A stretch of DNA of 64,000 bases. Origin: Sporomusa acidovorans. Its GTDB lineage: Bacteria > Bacillota > Negativicutes > Sporomusales > Sporomusaceae. The notes below the pieces were generated by a model. It saw only the letters and a list, made by a program, of their open reading frames with translations, ran no database searches and was not told the origin of the DNA. The position numbers and the translations under genes were made by a program. The DNA lies in NCBI RefSeq assembly GCF_002257695.2, contig NZ_CP155571.1; one strand, written 5' to 3'. Below, piece by piece: positions 25,023 through 34,432 of the stretch. Position 1 is the first letter of the stretch. Each line of letters starts with the position of its first letter.

Positions 25023-26636
25023 ATGAATTCTGAAGGCAAACCCCAAAGAAAAATCTCACGGAGAGATTTTTTCAAAGGCAGCGCTATTGCCGCTATGGGA
25101 GTAGCTGCCGGAGGGATATTAGCCGGGTGTGGTAAACCGGCTACATCACAGGCACCCGCCAAAGCAGAAACTTCGGGAAAAGCCAGTTTTGAGGTGGCTC
25201 CTCCTCCTATCGCCGATAAAGATATCAAGGAAACGGTTACGGCTGACGTAGTGATTATAGGAGCGGGGACAGCCGGAATGGCGGCTGCCTTATCGGCGGT
25301 AGAGGCCGGCGTTAATACCATTCTCATTGAAAAACATACTACTTTTAACGCCCGCGGTGGCTGGAATGGCGCTATTGGCACTAAAGTGCAGAAAAGAGAA
25401 GGAATTGAAATCGATAAAGCGCAAGTTGTTAACGAATTGGTGAGCTACGCCAGCAACAAAGTTAATGGTAAGTTAATCAGACTTTGGGCTGACAAAAGCG
25501 GCGAAGTGATGGATCATCTCATTGATATGGCTGAAGCGGAAGATATGCAGATTAAATTATGGTTTGAGAATGTCAAGAGACCCAACGGTTACAGAGAATA
25601 TGTTACCGGGCATACATTTAACGGCCCCAAACAAGCCAATCTGGTCGGGCTGATGGAAAAACATGTGAAAAGTAAAGGCGGAAATATTCGTTATTCTATG
25701 CCGGCAGCGCAGTTGATTCGTGAAGGTAAGGGACGGGTTACCGGTGTAATTGCCGGCAGTGCGGGAAAGTATACTAAATTTATTGCGAAAAAAGCGGTAA
25801 TTCTTTGTACAGGCGATTATGGTCATGACGAAGAGATGATGAAAAAATATTGCCCTAAAGGATTAGATGTTGATACCAATGTGTATACCCCTCCTGTAAA
25901 CACGGGCGACGGTCACAAAATGGGGTTGTGGATTGGTGCGGCCATGCAAGAGGATGCCCCCCACGCCCCTATGATTCACAATCTTGGCGGCGCGCCGCTG
26001 TCATCTAATCCGTTTTTGCGTATTAATGCGTTAGGTGAACGCTATGAAAACGAAGATGTTTCTGTTCCGCAGCTGTGCAACTCGATTCAACTGCAGCCGG
26101 GGAATAAAGCCTGGTATATATTCGATGCTAAATATGCAGAGGAAGTAGGAAAAATGGGTGCCGGTTTTGCCCGCAGAACAAGCGTTACAGATGGTATGCG
26201 CAAGGAGCTTCAGGAATGCCTTGAAGATGGGCGGGCATTTACGGCTAATACGATCGAAGAATTGGCGCAAAAATTAGAAATTCCTGTCGATGCATTTAAA
26301 AGCACTGTAGAAAGATATAATATTATGGCGAAAAAAGGAGAAGATCTTGACTACGGCAAACAACGTGAATGCCTGACAACGGTAGAAAAACCACCTTTTT
26401 ATGCCGGTAAAATTCCAACTGTACTCCTGGTTACTCTCGGTGGACTTAGGACAAATATAAATTTGCAAGTACTTGATACGGAAGGAAAAATCATTCCCGG
26501 GCTATACGCTGCCGGCAATGTTGGCGGCGATTTCTACGCGAATGATTATCCTGTCATTGTTCCTGGCCTTAGTCATGGCCGTTGTTTAACTTTTGGGTAT
26601 CTTGCCGGCCGGAATGCGGCGGCAGAAAAACTATAA
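25023..26636 (+). CDS. Tat-exported FAD-dependent reductase (paralogue 4)
   Basis: 537 residues, ribosome site TTGGAGGAATT. KISRRDFFKG and ILAGCGK as in the other paralogues; FAD loop VVIIGAGTAGMAAAL near residue 73; NTGDGHKMGLWIGA; LGERYENED; end VPGLSHGRCLTFGYLAG. Same predicted periplasmic location and cytochrome-fed electron supply. Substrate-side residues differ again (APHAPMIHNLGG). Confidence 0.86.
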   Translation: MNSEGKPQRKISRRDFFKGSAIAAMGVAAGGILAGCGKPATSQAPAKAETSGKASFEVAPPPIADKDIKETVTADVVIIGAGTAGMAAALSAVEAGVNTILIEKHTTFNARGGWNGAIGTKVQKREGIEIDKAQVVNELVSYASNKVNGKLIRLWADKSGEVMDHLIDMAEAEDMQIKLWFENVKRPNGYREYVTGHTFNGPKQANLVGLMEKHVKSKGGNIRYSMPAAQLIREGKGRVTGVIAGSAGKYTKFIAKKAVILCTGDYGHDEEMMKKYCPKGLDVDTNVYTPPVNTGDGHKMGLWIGAAMQEDAPHAPMIHNLGGAPLSSNPFLRINALGERYENEDVSVPQLCNSIQLQPGNKAWYIFDAKYAEEVGKMGAGFARRTSVTDGMRKELQECLEDGRAFTANTIEELAQKLEIPVDAFKSTVERYNIMAKKGEDLDYGKQRECLTTVEKPPFYAGKIPTVLLVTLGGLRTNINLQVLDTEGKIIPGLYAAGNVGGDFYANDYPVIVPGLSHGRCLTFGYLAGRNAAAEKL

Positions 26637-26663
26637 GTTTTACAAAAAATAAGGACAAGCAAA

Positions 26664-26708
26664 AAACAGTCAAACAGGCTTTCGAAAAGCTTGTTTGACT
26701 GTTTTTTT
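26664..26708. terminator. Intrinsic terminator of the flavoprotein cluster (bidirectional)
   Basis: AAACAGTCAAACA-GGCTT and AAGC-TTGTTTGACTGTTT make a long hairpin around TCGA, followed by TTTTTTT on the plus strand. The A-run on the other side lets it serve the convergent LysR gene too. Confidence 0.88.
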
Positions 26709-26714
26709 ATTGGA

Positions 26715-27635
26715 TCAACTTACAGGAAGCAGGTTTGACGGGGACGGAAGCTTAACAGCATCAATTTCTTTAATAAATAAGGGAATTGCCGGGTGAGGAT
26801 TGTTTTTGTTCCAAATAATTGCTATGTTTCCGTAAGCGTCTTTGCCGGACATAAAAATAAAATGAATACCGGGTCTTATCATCCGCAACAAGACAGGATC
26901 TCCGCCGATAATGGCAACACCCAATCCGGCTTTAACTTGCCAGAGCATAGTATCAAAAGTAGCGGATTTGCAAGCAACCTTTGGTATAAAATCGGCCTTT
27001 TCACAGTGTTTATAAAACCATTCGCTTGCTTGGGGATATCTGTTTTTGTCAATTAGAATAAAACTTTCCTGTTTCATATCCGCAATATTAAGGCATTGGC
27101 GGTCGGTATAAGGATGATTGGGCGGCAGCAGGAATCCAACCCGGTGCCGGCTTACCACAAGGTGCATAAAATTAGAGTTGAACTCGTTGCCGAAAAATCC
27201 GGTAAATCCGATGTCAAACTCATCATGTTTTAGTGCATTCTCCATCTCCGCGATCGGAAAAATGCGAAAATCCAGTCGAATATTTGGATACAGCGCCGAA
27301 AATTTTTTTATAATTACCGGTAAAATGGAATATTCGACTCCAAAACATCCAAGTCTTAAGACTTTTTGAAAACCAGTGTTAGCTGTACGTGATTTGGCAA
27401 AGACGTCATTGAGTTTGTCCATAAGTGGCTCAACTTCCTGCAATAAAACAAGGCCGGCCGGTGTTAAGCGAACCGTCCGATTGCTGCGAATGAATAATTG
27501 CACGCCCAATTCTTTTTCCAAAACGGAGATTTGCCGGCTTAATACGGATTGGGCAATAAAAAGCTGTTTGGCCGCTTCGGTAAAGTTCAATCGATGGGCG
27601 GTAGTGATAAAAGCGCGCAAAAAAGAGATATCCAT
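26715..27635 (-). CDS. LysR-family transcriptional regulator
   Basis: 306 residues. N-terminal winged helix (ISFLRAFITTAHRLNFTEAAKQL ... SVLSRQISVLEKELG) and a two-lobed effector domain starting near residue 90. Divergent from the UroD-like/MFS/cupin operon, the usual arrangement for a LysR activator, with a 196-bp shared control region. Ribosome site GGGGGC. Effector unknown. Confidence 0.92.
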   Translation of the reverse strand: MDISFLRAFITTAHRLNFTEAAKQLFIAQSVLSRQISVLEKELGVQLFIRSNRTVRLTPAGLVLLQEVEPLMDKLNDVFAKSRTANTGFQKVLRLGCFGVEYSILPVIIKKFSALYPNIRLDFRIFPIAEMENALKHDEFDIGFTGFFGNEFNSNFMHLVVSRHRVGFLLPPNHPYTDRQCLNIADMKQESFILIDKNRYPQASEWFYKHCEKADFIPKVACKSATFDTMLWQVKAGLGVAIIGGDPVLLRMIRPGIHFIFMSGKDAYGNIAIIWNKNNPHPAIPLFIKEIDAVKLPSPSNLLPVS

Positions 27636-27715
27636 GTCAGTTGCCCCCTTATTTTGCTGAAATTTGTACTTTTTGGAATTATATAATTATTATTATAAAT
27701 GTAAAATTTTAATTT

Positions 27716-27821
27716 GCAACCATCTATTTTTAGTATTATTGCAAACAGTTTTTTGAATTTTACGTCTTTAATGTTTGGGATTATTCTATTACTAGAAACC
27801 ATAAACCATAGAAAAGGAGAG
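27716..27821 (+). promoter_or_regulatory. Promoter/leader A, duplicated at 59602-59709
   Basis: About 105 bp with strong similarity to the segment at 59602-59709, including an unbroken run from AACAGTTTTTTGAATTTTAC through GTCTTTAATGTTT. The promoter core is TTTACG (27759-27764), 17 bp, TATTCT (27782-27787). The block ends in the ribosome site AAAAGGAGAG of the UroD-like gene and lies beside the divergent LysR gene, its probable regulator. Confidence 0.7.
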
Positions 27822-27831
27822 AAAGAGTCAA

Positions 27832-28941
27832 ATGAAAACAGGGCAAGAGTTGTACAATGAGCATTTAACCAGACTTAAAACTGCGGTAGCAATGCAAAAA
27901 CCTGATAGAACGCCTATCTACATGCATGCGGGAGCGTTTGCCGTTAGACAGGCCGGCGGAGTGATGGCCGACCTGGTCACCAATATTGCAGATGGACAAA
28001 AGCTAGCTCTTAAAGGACTGCTGGCACTAGGCGATATTGACAGTGCGGATATTGTAGAATATCCAACTATTGCGGGAGTCCCTTTTCTTGCGCATGTCAA
28101 ACTTCCCGGACAGGAACTGCCGCGCGATATGCAATGGCAGATTGATGAGCGCGGCGAGATGACAGAGGAAGATTACGACACAATTATTGATAAAGGGTGG
28201 AATTATTTTTTCACAGACTTCTGCAAAAGAAAATTAGGGAATGCGCTCGCAGAATTGCAGTCTTTTGGGAAAGTCAAGGAACAAGCGGAAAAAGAGTTTG
28301 CAGCTGCCGGCCTGGTGCAATTGTCATCTATTTTTGCCGGACCGGCTTTTGGCGCTATTTGCGGCGGACGTTCGATGGGCAAGTTCATGAGAGACTTACA
28401 TAAGATACCTGATAAAGTAGAGGCAGCTTTGGAAGCTGCAATGGTAGATAAAATAGCAAACTTCCAACAACAGGTACGGGCAGCCGATCATCCCTTTTCT
28501 GCCATTTTAGCAGTGGGGCGTGGAGCAGGCGACTTTTTGACTAAGAAAAACTTTGATCGGTTTGTGTGGCCGCACATAAAAAAAATGACTGAGGTTATGG
28601 TGGCGGAAGGCGTTGTTGTTCATCTCCACATGGACATGTGCTGGGATCGCTTTTTGGATTATTTCCTGGAATTGCCAAAAGGTAAATGTATTTTTGCTCC
28701 CGACAGTTCGACTGATATTTTTAAAGCAAAAGAAATCTTGGGTAGACATATGTGCATAATGGGTGACGTATCCGCAGCACTTTTAACATTGGGTACGCCG
28801 GACGACGTATATAGCTACAGTAAGCGGCTGGTAGCTGAATTTGCCCCAAGCGGATTTATTATGGGTGCCGGTTGCTGTGTCCCGCTCAATGCTAAACTGG
28901 AAAATGTTAAGGCGATGGTTTCCGCTGCAACCGGTAAATAA
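27832..28941 (+). CDS. Uroporphyrinogen decarboxylase (UroD)-fold protein, methyltransferase-like (copy 1)
   Basis: 369 residues. It belongs to the UroD/MtaA/CmuA superfamily, which includes cobamide-dependent methyltransferases. Potential metal ligands are in HLHMDMCWDRF (about 264) and GAGCCVPLNAKLEN (about 346), where MtaA-type enzymes keep a zinc site. It is not a haem-pathway hemE, as context and motifs differ. No corrinoid protein is adjacent. It heads an operon with an MFS carrier and a cupin. A paralogue lies at 62346. Confidence 0.78.
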   Translation: MKTGQELYNEHLTRLKTAVAMQKPDRTPIYMHAGAFAVRQAGGVMADLVTNIADGQKLALKGLLALGDIDSADIVEYPTIAGVPFLAHVKLPGQELPRDMQWQIDERGEMTEEDYDTIIDKGWNYFFTDFCKRKLGNALAELQSFGKVKEQAEKEFAAAGLVQLSSIFAGPAFGAICGGRSMGKFMRDLHKIPDKVEAALEAAMVDKIANFQQQVRAADHPFSAILAVGRGAGDFLTKKNFDRFVWPHIKKMTEVMVAEGVVVHLHMDMCWDRFLDYFLELPKGKCIFAPDSSTDIFKAKEILGRHMCIMGDVSAALLTLGTPDDVYSYSKRLVAEFAPSGFIMGAGCCVPLNAKLENVKAMVSAATGK

Positions 28942-28985
28942 ACGAGTTAAAAAATTGATAATCGGACAGGAGAATTGATGGGAAA

Positions 28986-30179
28986 ATGAGTGAACAAAAA
29001 TACGGTCTTGTAACTAAGATGGCAGTATTATCAGTCGCGCTGTTATTATTTACTTCAGCCTCTACAACCCCTGCACTGGGGGCAATTGCCAAGGCTTTTC
29101 CCGACGTTAGTCCTGACACAATAAAACAAATTGCTTCATTGCCGTCATTAATGATGATTGTCGGGTCATTGCTTACCGGCCAGCTTGAACGTTTTATGAA
29201 AAAAAAGACGATATTATATATGGCGATGACAATACAGTTTCTTGGCGGTATAATTCCGGCATTCTTTGGTGATATGACTTTTATTCTGATTTGTCGGGCT
29301 ATCTTTGGTATTGGCTATGGAATGGTATTTCCGCTTGCCTCTTCGTTAATAGCCGATTTGTTTGAAGGACAGGAACGGGATAGTCTGATGGGACTTAAAA
29401 GCGCCGTGGGCGCAGTTGCCGGTGTCGTTTTCCAAATGGTAGGTGCGTATTTAACCATCATTTCCTGGCGGCATACATTTTTTAGTTTCCTTTTGATCAT
29501 TCCAATTTTCTTAATGATCGTATGCAAACTGCCTGAGCCGGAAAAAAAGGCGGCACCGAAACCGGCTGACGGTACTTCCCAAAAACTGTTAACGGCATCA
29601 ACTTGGTATATCTGCATACTTAACTTGCTCTACAATGTGCTGCAGTTCTCTTTTATGACCAATATGGCCATCGTCATGGCTGAAAGCAAAATCGGAAATG
29701 CCGTTCAAGCAGGAATGGTACTGACCGCTTTTACTGCTGCCGCGTTTGTCGCCGGTTTGTTGTTTGGAAAGATATCCTTGCTGTTAAGACGCTTTACGAT
29801 AGCGCTTGCTGTCGGCCTGGTTGGACTGTCTTTCCTTATATTGCTTAACGTGAATACCTATACAATGTTTTTAGTGGCAGGAGCTATTTTTGGCCTGGGA
29901 TTTGGAATCTATAATCCGGCAATTACCTTGCTGGTAATCGGCAGTGCTCACAAATCCGCTGCGACGCGTGCTTTGTCCTATTTTGTTGCCCTGCTGGGTG
30001 TTGGACAGTTTCTGTCTCCTATCACCCTAAGTTTTATTACCAAGATAATTGGTCTGAAAGGTGTACTGGCTGCTTGGACAGTAGCGGCGCCAACCTTATT
30101 AATTGCCGCCGTGGTACTTATACTGGTAATAGCTTTTAGCAAACCCCAAGAGGCAAAAACTGCTAGTATGTATGATTAA
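28986..30179 (+). CDS. MFS transporter
   Basis: 397 residues with about twelve hydrophobic spans in two halves and a polar central loop (PEPEKKAAPKPADG near residue 185). LTGQLERFMKKK after span 2 resembles the MFS loop signature. It probably imports the substrate of the UroD-like enzyme, being between that gene and the cupin. Substrate not deducible. Confidence 0.87.
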   Translation: MSEQKYGLVTKMAVLSVALLLFTSASTTPALGAIAKAFPDVSPDTIKQIASLPSLMMIVGSLLTGQLERFMKKKTILYMAMTIQFLGGIIPAFFGDMTFILICRAIFGIGYGMVFPLASSLIADLFEGQERDSLMGLKSAVGAVAGVVFQMVGAYLTIISWRHTFFSFLLIIPIFLMIVCKLPEPEKKAAPKPADGTSQKLLTASTWYICILNLLYNVLQFSFMTNMAIVMAESKIGNAVQAGMVLTAFTAAAFVAGLLFGKISLLLRRFTIALAVGLVGLSFLILLNVNTYTMFLVAGAIFGLGFGIYNPAITLLVIGSAHKSAATRALSYFVALLGVGQFLSPITLSFITKIIGLKGVLAAWTVAAPTLLIAAVVLILVIAFSKPQEAKTASMYD

Positions 30180-30194
30180 AAGGGGATTATCAAT

Positions 30195-30647
30195 ATGGTT
30201 GTGAATTGTGATGGCAAGTATGGAAAATTTATTATACAAAATTTGCATGATCCCAACCTTGGCTCAGTCGATTTTCAAGCAATGTATAAGAAGTTTGCTA
30301 AGCGTGTACTCTGGATGGATTCTAATGTTGTTGAAGGTGCCTTTCAGATGAATACCGCGTGGTATTTTGCTGTTCCTGCCCAAGATCCTGTTTTCGAGGA
30401 ACATGTCCATGATTATGACGAACTAATTGGCTTTTTTGGCAGTAACCCCAATGATCCCTATGAGCTTGGCGCTGAAATCGAAGTTACTATCAACGGCGAG
30501 AGACACTTCCTTACCCGTACATCAATGATTTTTGTGCCTGCCGGCATGCGGCATATGCCACTTAGTATCAAAAAGGTAAATCGCCCTGTTTTTCATTTTT
30601 CCATAGTAATGCATCCGGAGTATTCCGGTGGCGGTGCATATAAATAA
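30195..30647 (+). CDS. Cupin-like protein
   Basis: 150 residues, single beta-barrel domain. EEHVHDYDELIGFFG (about 73) and FVPAGMRHMPL (about 115) give the His/Glu/His set of a cupin metal site. It follows the MFS gene by 15 bases. It may be a small-molecule-binding or lyase/isomerase partner of the operon; the exact reaction is unknown. A bidirectional terminator follows. Confidence 0.7.
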   Translation: MVVNCDGKYGKFIIQNLHDPNLGSVDFQAMYKKFAKRVLWMDSNVVEGAFQMNTAWYFAVPAQDPVFEEHVHDYDELIGFFGSNPNDPYELGAEIEVTINGERHFLTRTSMIFVPAGMRHMPLSIKKVNRPVFHFSIVMHPEYSGGGAYK

Positions 30648-30683
30648 ACACAAAACTATAAAAAATATCCTCGGATTATCCAT

Positions 30684-30709
30684 AAATCCGGGCCGTTTGG
30701 CCCGGATTT
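30684..30709. terminator. Bidirectional terminator between convergent operons
   Basis: AAATCCGGGCC and GGCCCGGATTT form a perfect 11-bp stem with a 4-base loop, A/T-rich on both sides, between the cupin gene (+) and the GRE 1 activase (-). Confidence 0.82.
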
Positions 30710-30826
30710 TGCATAGGATATCAGCGGGTTGGTTAATTATGTTAAATGTTGTTGCTTGTGGCAACGATGATCAGTACTTCTGAGCTAAAGCGGCACATGT
30801 TTTAGCAAACGGAGGCGGCAGTCGGG

Positions 30827-31783
30827 TTAATGGATGACGGTGTGCAGGCCGTGATTGGCGAACATGTCCCGGCACTTGATCATGAATTTATCAGGCGGCG
30901 GAGCTACGGCTGCCGGCATCGGATAATCGATCTGAAGCCGTTGGTATTTGGCCAGACCCAGTTTATGATACGGCAATAACTGTACTGTTTTTACTGCCGG
31001 ACCAAGACTGGCGCACAATTCGGCGGTTTGATGCAAATTGTTCATGTCTGAGTTGAAACCGGGTATGACAGGGATTCTTATTTGTAACGCGGTGCCGATT
31101 GCGGCCATTCGCCGCAGGTTATCCAGTATAAATTCGTTCGGTACCCCGGTATACTCCAACGCTTTGTCGCTGTCAGTATGTTTGACATCGAACAGGACCA
31201 GGTCTACGAACGGCAATATCTTGGCGTAATTATCCCAGGACGCATACCCCGAAGTGTCCAGGCAAACGTGTAAGTGTTCGGCCTTTAACGCTGTGACAAG
31301 TGCCAGCAGGAAGGAAAATTGGGACAGCGGTTCGCCGCCGGAGATTGTTACGCCGCCGCTGGATTTCTCGTAGTACGGACGGTCTTTTAGCACTCGCCGC
31401 AGCACTTCGGTTACGGTATAATCTTTTCCGGCCAGGTACAGGGCCTGGGCCGGGCAACGCCCGGCGCAAAGGCCGCAATCATCGCAGCCGGCCCTGTTTA
31501 TCTCAATTTGTTGAATGTCTTTTTCTTCAGTTTGGGAATAAATCTTCTTTCCCGGGATGATTGCCCCGCGGGGACAGGCTTTGATGCACAGTCCGCAATC
31601 CTCGACCCCGACGCAACGGATATCCAGCCAACTCAATTGGGCGGTGAATTTTTGCGATTCCGGGCTGTGACACCACATACAGCGAAGCGGACAACCTTTG
31701 AAAAAGACCGTTGTGCGGATGCCCGGACCGTCGTGGACCGAAAATCCCTGAATATCATAAATTTTTCCGATGATGGTTTTCAT
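30827..31783 (-). CDS. Glycyl radical enzyme activating protein 1 (radical SAM)
   Basis: 318 residues. The radical SAM cluster motif is CPLRCMWC, within the activase pattern HDGPGIRTTVFFKGCPLRC. Two ferredoxin-type motifs follow (CGLCIKACP and CDDCGLCAGRCP), as in activases of diol dehydratases and decarboxylases but not PflA. SGGEPLSQ binds SAM. It abstracts a hydrogen from the conserved Gly of GRE 1, encoded 39 bases upstream. Ribosome site CGGAGGAAC. Confidence 0.93.
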   Translation of the reverse strand: MKTIIGKIYDIQGFSVHDGPGIRTTVFFKGCPLRCMWCHSPESQKFTAQLSWLDIRCVGVEDCGLCIKACPRGAIIPGKKIYSQTEEKDIQQIEINRAGCDDCGLCAGRCPAQALYLAGKDYTVTEVLRRVLKDRPYYEKSSGGVTISGGEPLSQFSFLLALVTALKAEHLHVCLDTSGYASWDNYAKILPFVDLVLFDVKHTDSDKALEYTGVPNEFILDNLRRMAAIGTALQIRIPVIPGFNSDMNNLHQTAELCASLGPAVKTVQLLPYHKLGLAKYQRLQIDYPMPAAVAPPPDKFMIKCRDMFANHGLHTVIH

Positions 31784-31822
31784 AGTCTGTTCCTCCGGAA
31801 GGGTTGAATTGTCGGGTACATT

Positions 31823-34222
31823 TTATGCTTCGAGGTCGGTTCGACGGATTAGGTCGTCTTGCAGTTCTTTGTACAACTGGACGAAGTAGGCGCTGAACCC
31901 GGCAATCCGAATCACCAGGTCTTTGTACTCCTCGGGGTTTTTCTGAGCGGCGCGCAAAGTGTCCGAGGTAACGACATTGTATTGAATATGCATCCCGCCC
32001 ATATCAAAGTAAGTCTGAACCAGTTGTTTGAGCTTTTGGATGCCGTTCTCGCCTTGCAGGGAAGATGGATGAAATTTCATATTTAGCAGTGTGCCGTTGA
32101 GTGCGCTCATTTGGTCGATGCGGGAGGTTGATTTAAGAATTGAGGCCGGACCGTTTTTGTCTAGCCCCTGACTTGGTGAAATGCCGTCGGAAAGCGGGAG
32201 ACCCTTTTTCCTGCCGTCAGGAGTGGCGTAGGTATTGGCACCCATGCCGATGTGGGCCGAAACCGGGAACAGGCCGGCCAGAAAGTTGCAACGCACACCT
32301 TTCTTGGAATTGGTGTAATTGGTATACACACTCAGGCACCAGCGAGCCAGTTCATCGACATAATCATCGTCATTGCCGTATTTGGGGGCGTTGTTGATAA
32401 TGTTTTGGCGCATTGGCTCGTTATTTTCCCAGTTGGCAAGCATACCGGCTAAAAATTCCTCGCGGGTATAGACTTTTTCATCATATACCAGTTTTTTGAC
32501 AGCGGCGAAGCCATCGGCGATGTTGGCGATACCCACGCCGGCAAGACCTATACCGTTATGCCTGGCACCACCGAACATTACGTCGGCGCCGCTTTCCACA
32601 CAGCCGTCAATGGTTGCTGATAACACAGGCAGCGGCAGGATGGTGCGGGCGGCTACCTCCCACAGATTGCAGATGGTTACATACCAGTCAACAAAATATT
32701 TAACTTGTTTTTCATAAGCGGCCTGTAGAGCGGCAAAAGTCTCGAAATCTTTGAAATAACCGGTCGGCGGCCCGGCTTGGACACCGGTCTTGGGGTTAAC
32801 GCCGTTGTTCATAGCCAGTACCAGGCATTGCGGCAAATTGATGAACGAGCCGGTGCCGGTGCCACCGCTGCAGGAGAAGTCGTTGCCCGAGCCGCCCGGC
32901 TCGACACAGCCAATAATCAGGTAGTCGCGGGCTTCCTCGATGGAAAAGCCGCGGGCCAGCATCTGCGGGATAATGACATTATCATTCTGGAAGGTGGGAA
33001 TTCCTCCAACCTTTTTGGTGGTTTCGATGGCTTCCCGCCACAGTTTGTCGGGAGTGCCGTTCCAGATACGTACATCCATCGGCGGCTCGTGGACGCTAAG
33101 GTCGCGTGTGGCCCGCAGCATCATATAGGTTACTTCGTTGGTAGCATCGCGGCCGTCTTTGGTTTGACCGCCGGCAACCATGTGCATACCCATTGAATAA
33201 CCGCCGGCATTGCGGGAGTAACCGATATTTTTCAGCTTGCAGACCTCGGAGATTTTGATCCACATTGCTTCGACGATTTCTAAAGCCTCGTCCCAGGTGA
33301 TGGTTCCTTCTTTAGCTTGCTTGGCATACAGCGGATAGGTGTATTGGTCGAAGCGGCCCATCGAAACTCCCGGACCATTTACATCTAATTGGATAAGCAG
33401 TTGATAGAACCAGGTGGCCTGAACTGCTTCGCGGAATGTACGGGCCGGATTTTCCGGAACCCATTCGCAAACAGCGGCGATCTGCAGAAAGAGTTCACGC
33501 TGCTTGGGGTTTTTCTCCATTTCAGCTTTCTCACGGGCCAGGGCCGCGTAACGGTTGGCGTAGATTTTGGCGGCGTCGCAAATGATGGTAACTGCTTTCC
33601 AGAATAAATACTTGGTTGCGTATTCGCCCTCAATATTGCCGGCAATAGCATCCATTCGCGCTTGCGCGTCGGCACGGATTGCTTTAAATCCCTGGTTGAT
33701 CACCTTGGCGAAGTTGCCGCAATGATGGCCGACTGTACCGTAGACCATGTCGGGATAAAAGAATGTCAATACGCCGCCGGCCATGATATCTTTGACCTCG
33801 TCGGGCATCGCGCCTTTTACGGCGTCGTTGAGCCGCCGGCCTTTCCAGTAGTTTTCAACACTCAGCGCTTGCTGTTTGGTTTCCTCGGAAATCAGGAATT
33901 TTTCGCTGGCGGTATCTCTTTTATCAAACGAGCCGTCCCGCAGCTCATTGAAAAAGAACGTCAGGTCTGTTTCCGGAAATAAAGCGCAGCCACGATAGTT
34001 TTTGGCCATATTGCCGACAATGATCTCATCTTCCTCAATCCGCAGGGTCATTTCGGAAACTAATTTTTTCAGCATTTTGGCCCGGCGAATGACAAACGGC
34101 TCGCCCGCGGTTTCCTGATAGGATGCGGTGACAAGTAACGCCCGTTCGGCATCAATTTCCGGAACGGTATCCATGTACCTTTTTCTTAGCCGGCCGGCTC
34201 TTGGCGTTATGGGGGTAATCAT
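31823..34222 (-). CDS. Glycyl radical enzyme 1 (PFL2/diol dehydratase-type)
   Basis: 799 residues, full length. Catalytic Cys-x-Glu is in IIGCVEPGGSGNDF (about 437), and the glycyl radical loop near the C-terminus is IRIAGFSAYFV. A Cys-Val-Glu-Pro motif is usual for dehydratases and lyases (glycerol, propanediol, hydroxyproline, choline) and excludes true pyruvate formate-lyase, which has Cys-Cys. Substrate not assignable from these motifs. Ribosome site AAGGAGAGG. It is divergent from a MocR-type regulator and co-transcribed with activase 1. Confidence 0.9.
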   Translation of the reverse strand: MITPITPRAGRLRKRYMDTVPEIDAERALLVTASYQETAGEPFVIRRAKMLKKLVSEMTLRIEEDEIIVGNMAKNYRGCALFPETDLTFFFNELRDGSFDKRDTASEKFLISEETKQQALSVENYWKGRRLNDAVKGAMPDEVKDIMAGGVLTFFYPDMVYGTVGHHCGNFAKVINQGFKAIRADAQARMDAIAGNIEGEYATKYLFWKAVTIICDAAKIYANRYAALAREKAEMEKNPKQRELFLQIAAVCEWVPENPARTFREAVQATWFYQLLIQLDVNGPGVSMGRFDQYTYPLYAKQAKEGTITWDEALEIVEAMWIKISEVCKLKNIGYSRNAGGYSMGMHMVAGGQTKDGRDATNEVTYMMLRATRDLSVHEPPMDVRIWNGTPDKLWREAIETTKKVGGIPTFQNDNVIIPQMLARGFSIEEARDYLIIGCVEPGGSGNDFSCSGGTGTGSFINLPQCLVLAMNNGVNPKTGVQAGPPTGYFKDFETFAALQAAYEKQVKYFVDWYVTICNLWEVAARTILPLPVLSATIDGCVESGADVMFGGARHNGIGLAGVGIANIADGFAAVKKLVYDEKVYTREEFLAGMLANWENNEPMRQNIINNAPKYGNDDDYVDELARWCLSVYTNYTNSKKGVRCNFLAGLFPVSAHIGMGANTYATPDGRKKGLPLSDGISPSQGLDKNGPASILKSTSRIDQMSALNGTLLNMKFHPSSLQGENGIQKLKQLVQTYFDMGGMHIQYNVVTSDTLRAAQKNPEEYKDLVIRIAGFSAYFVQLYKELQDDLIRRTDLEA

Positions 34223-34432
34223 AATATCCTCTCCTTTTACAGCGGGTTGTCAGGTCACAAGTTTAGCCTGCAGGTTAGTGCGCGGCCAAATGTCAGGCAG
34301 ACAACTCAATTAAAGATTTGTGAAAATCTTAGCACAATTTACATTTAAAAAAAATGAACAGACTTAGATAAAGTATTCATAACAGATCCACCGGGTTTGA
34401 TCATTAAGAATTGTGCCGGAAAGGTGAAGCCA

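Noticed and set aside
27832..28941. hemE (haem-pathway uroporphyrinogen decarboxylase)
   Set aside because: No haem genes nearby, two paralogues in catabolic contexts, and metal-ligand-like motifs of the methyltransferase branch.
31823..34222. Pyruvate formate-lyase (pflB)
   Set aside because: Active site is Cys-Val-Glu, not Cys-Cys; the activase carries extra ferredoxin clusters, as for dehydratase/lyase-type GREs.
34223..34432. A fourth sigma-54 promoter before GRE 1
   Set aside because: No GG-N10-GC pair with TGGCA/TGC context on the minus strand; the divergent MocR regulator is a sufficient explanation.
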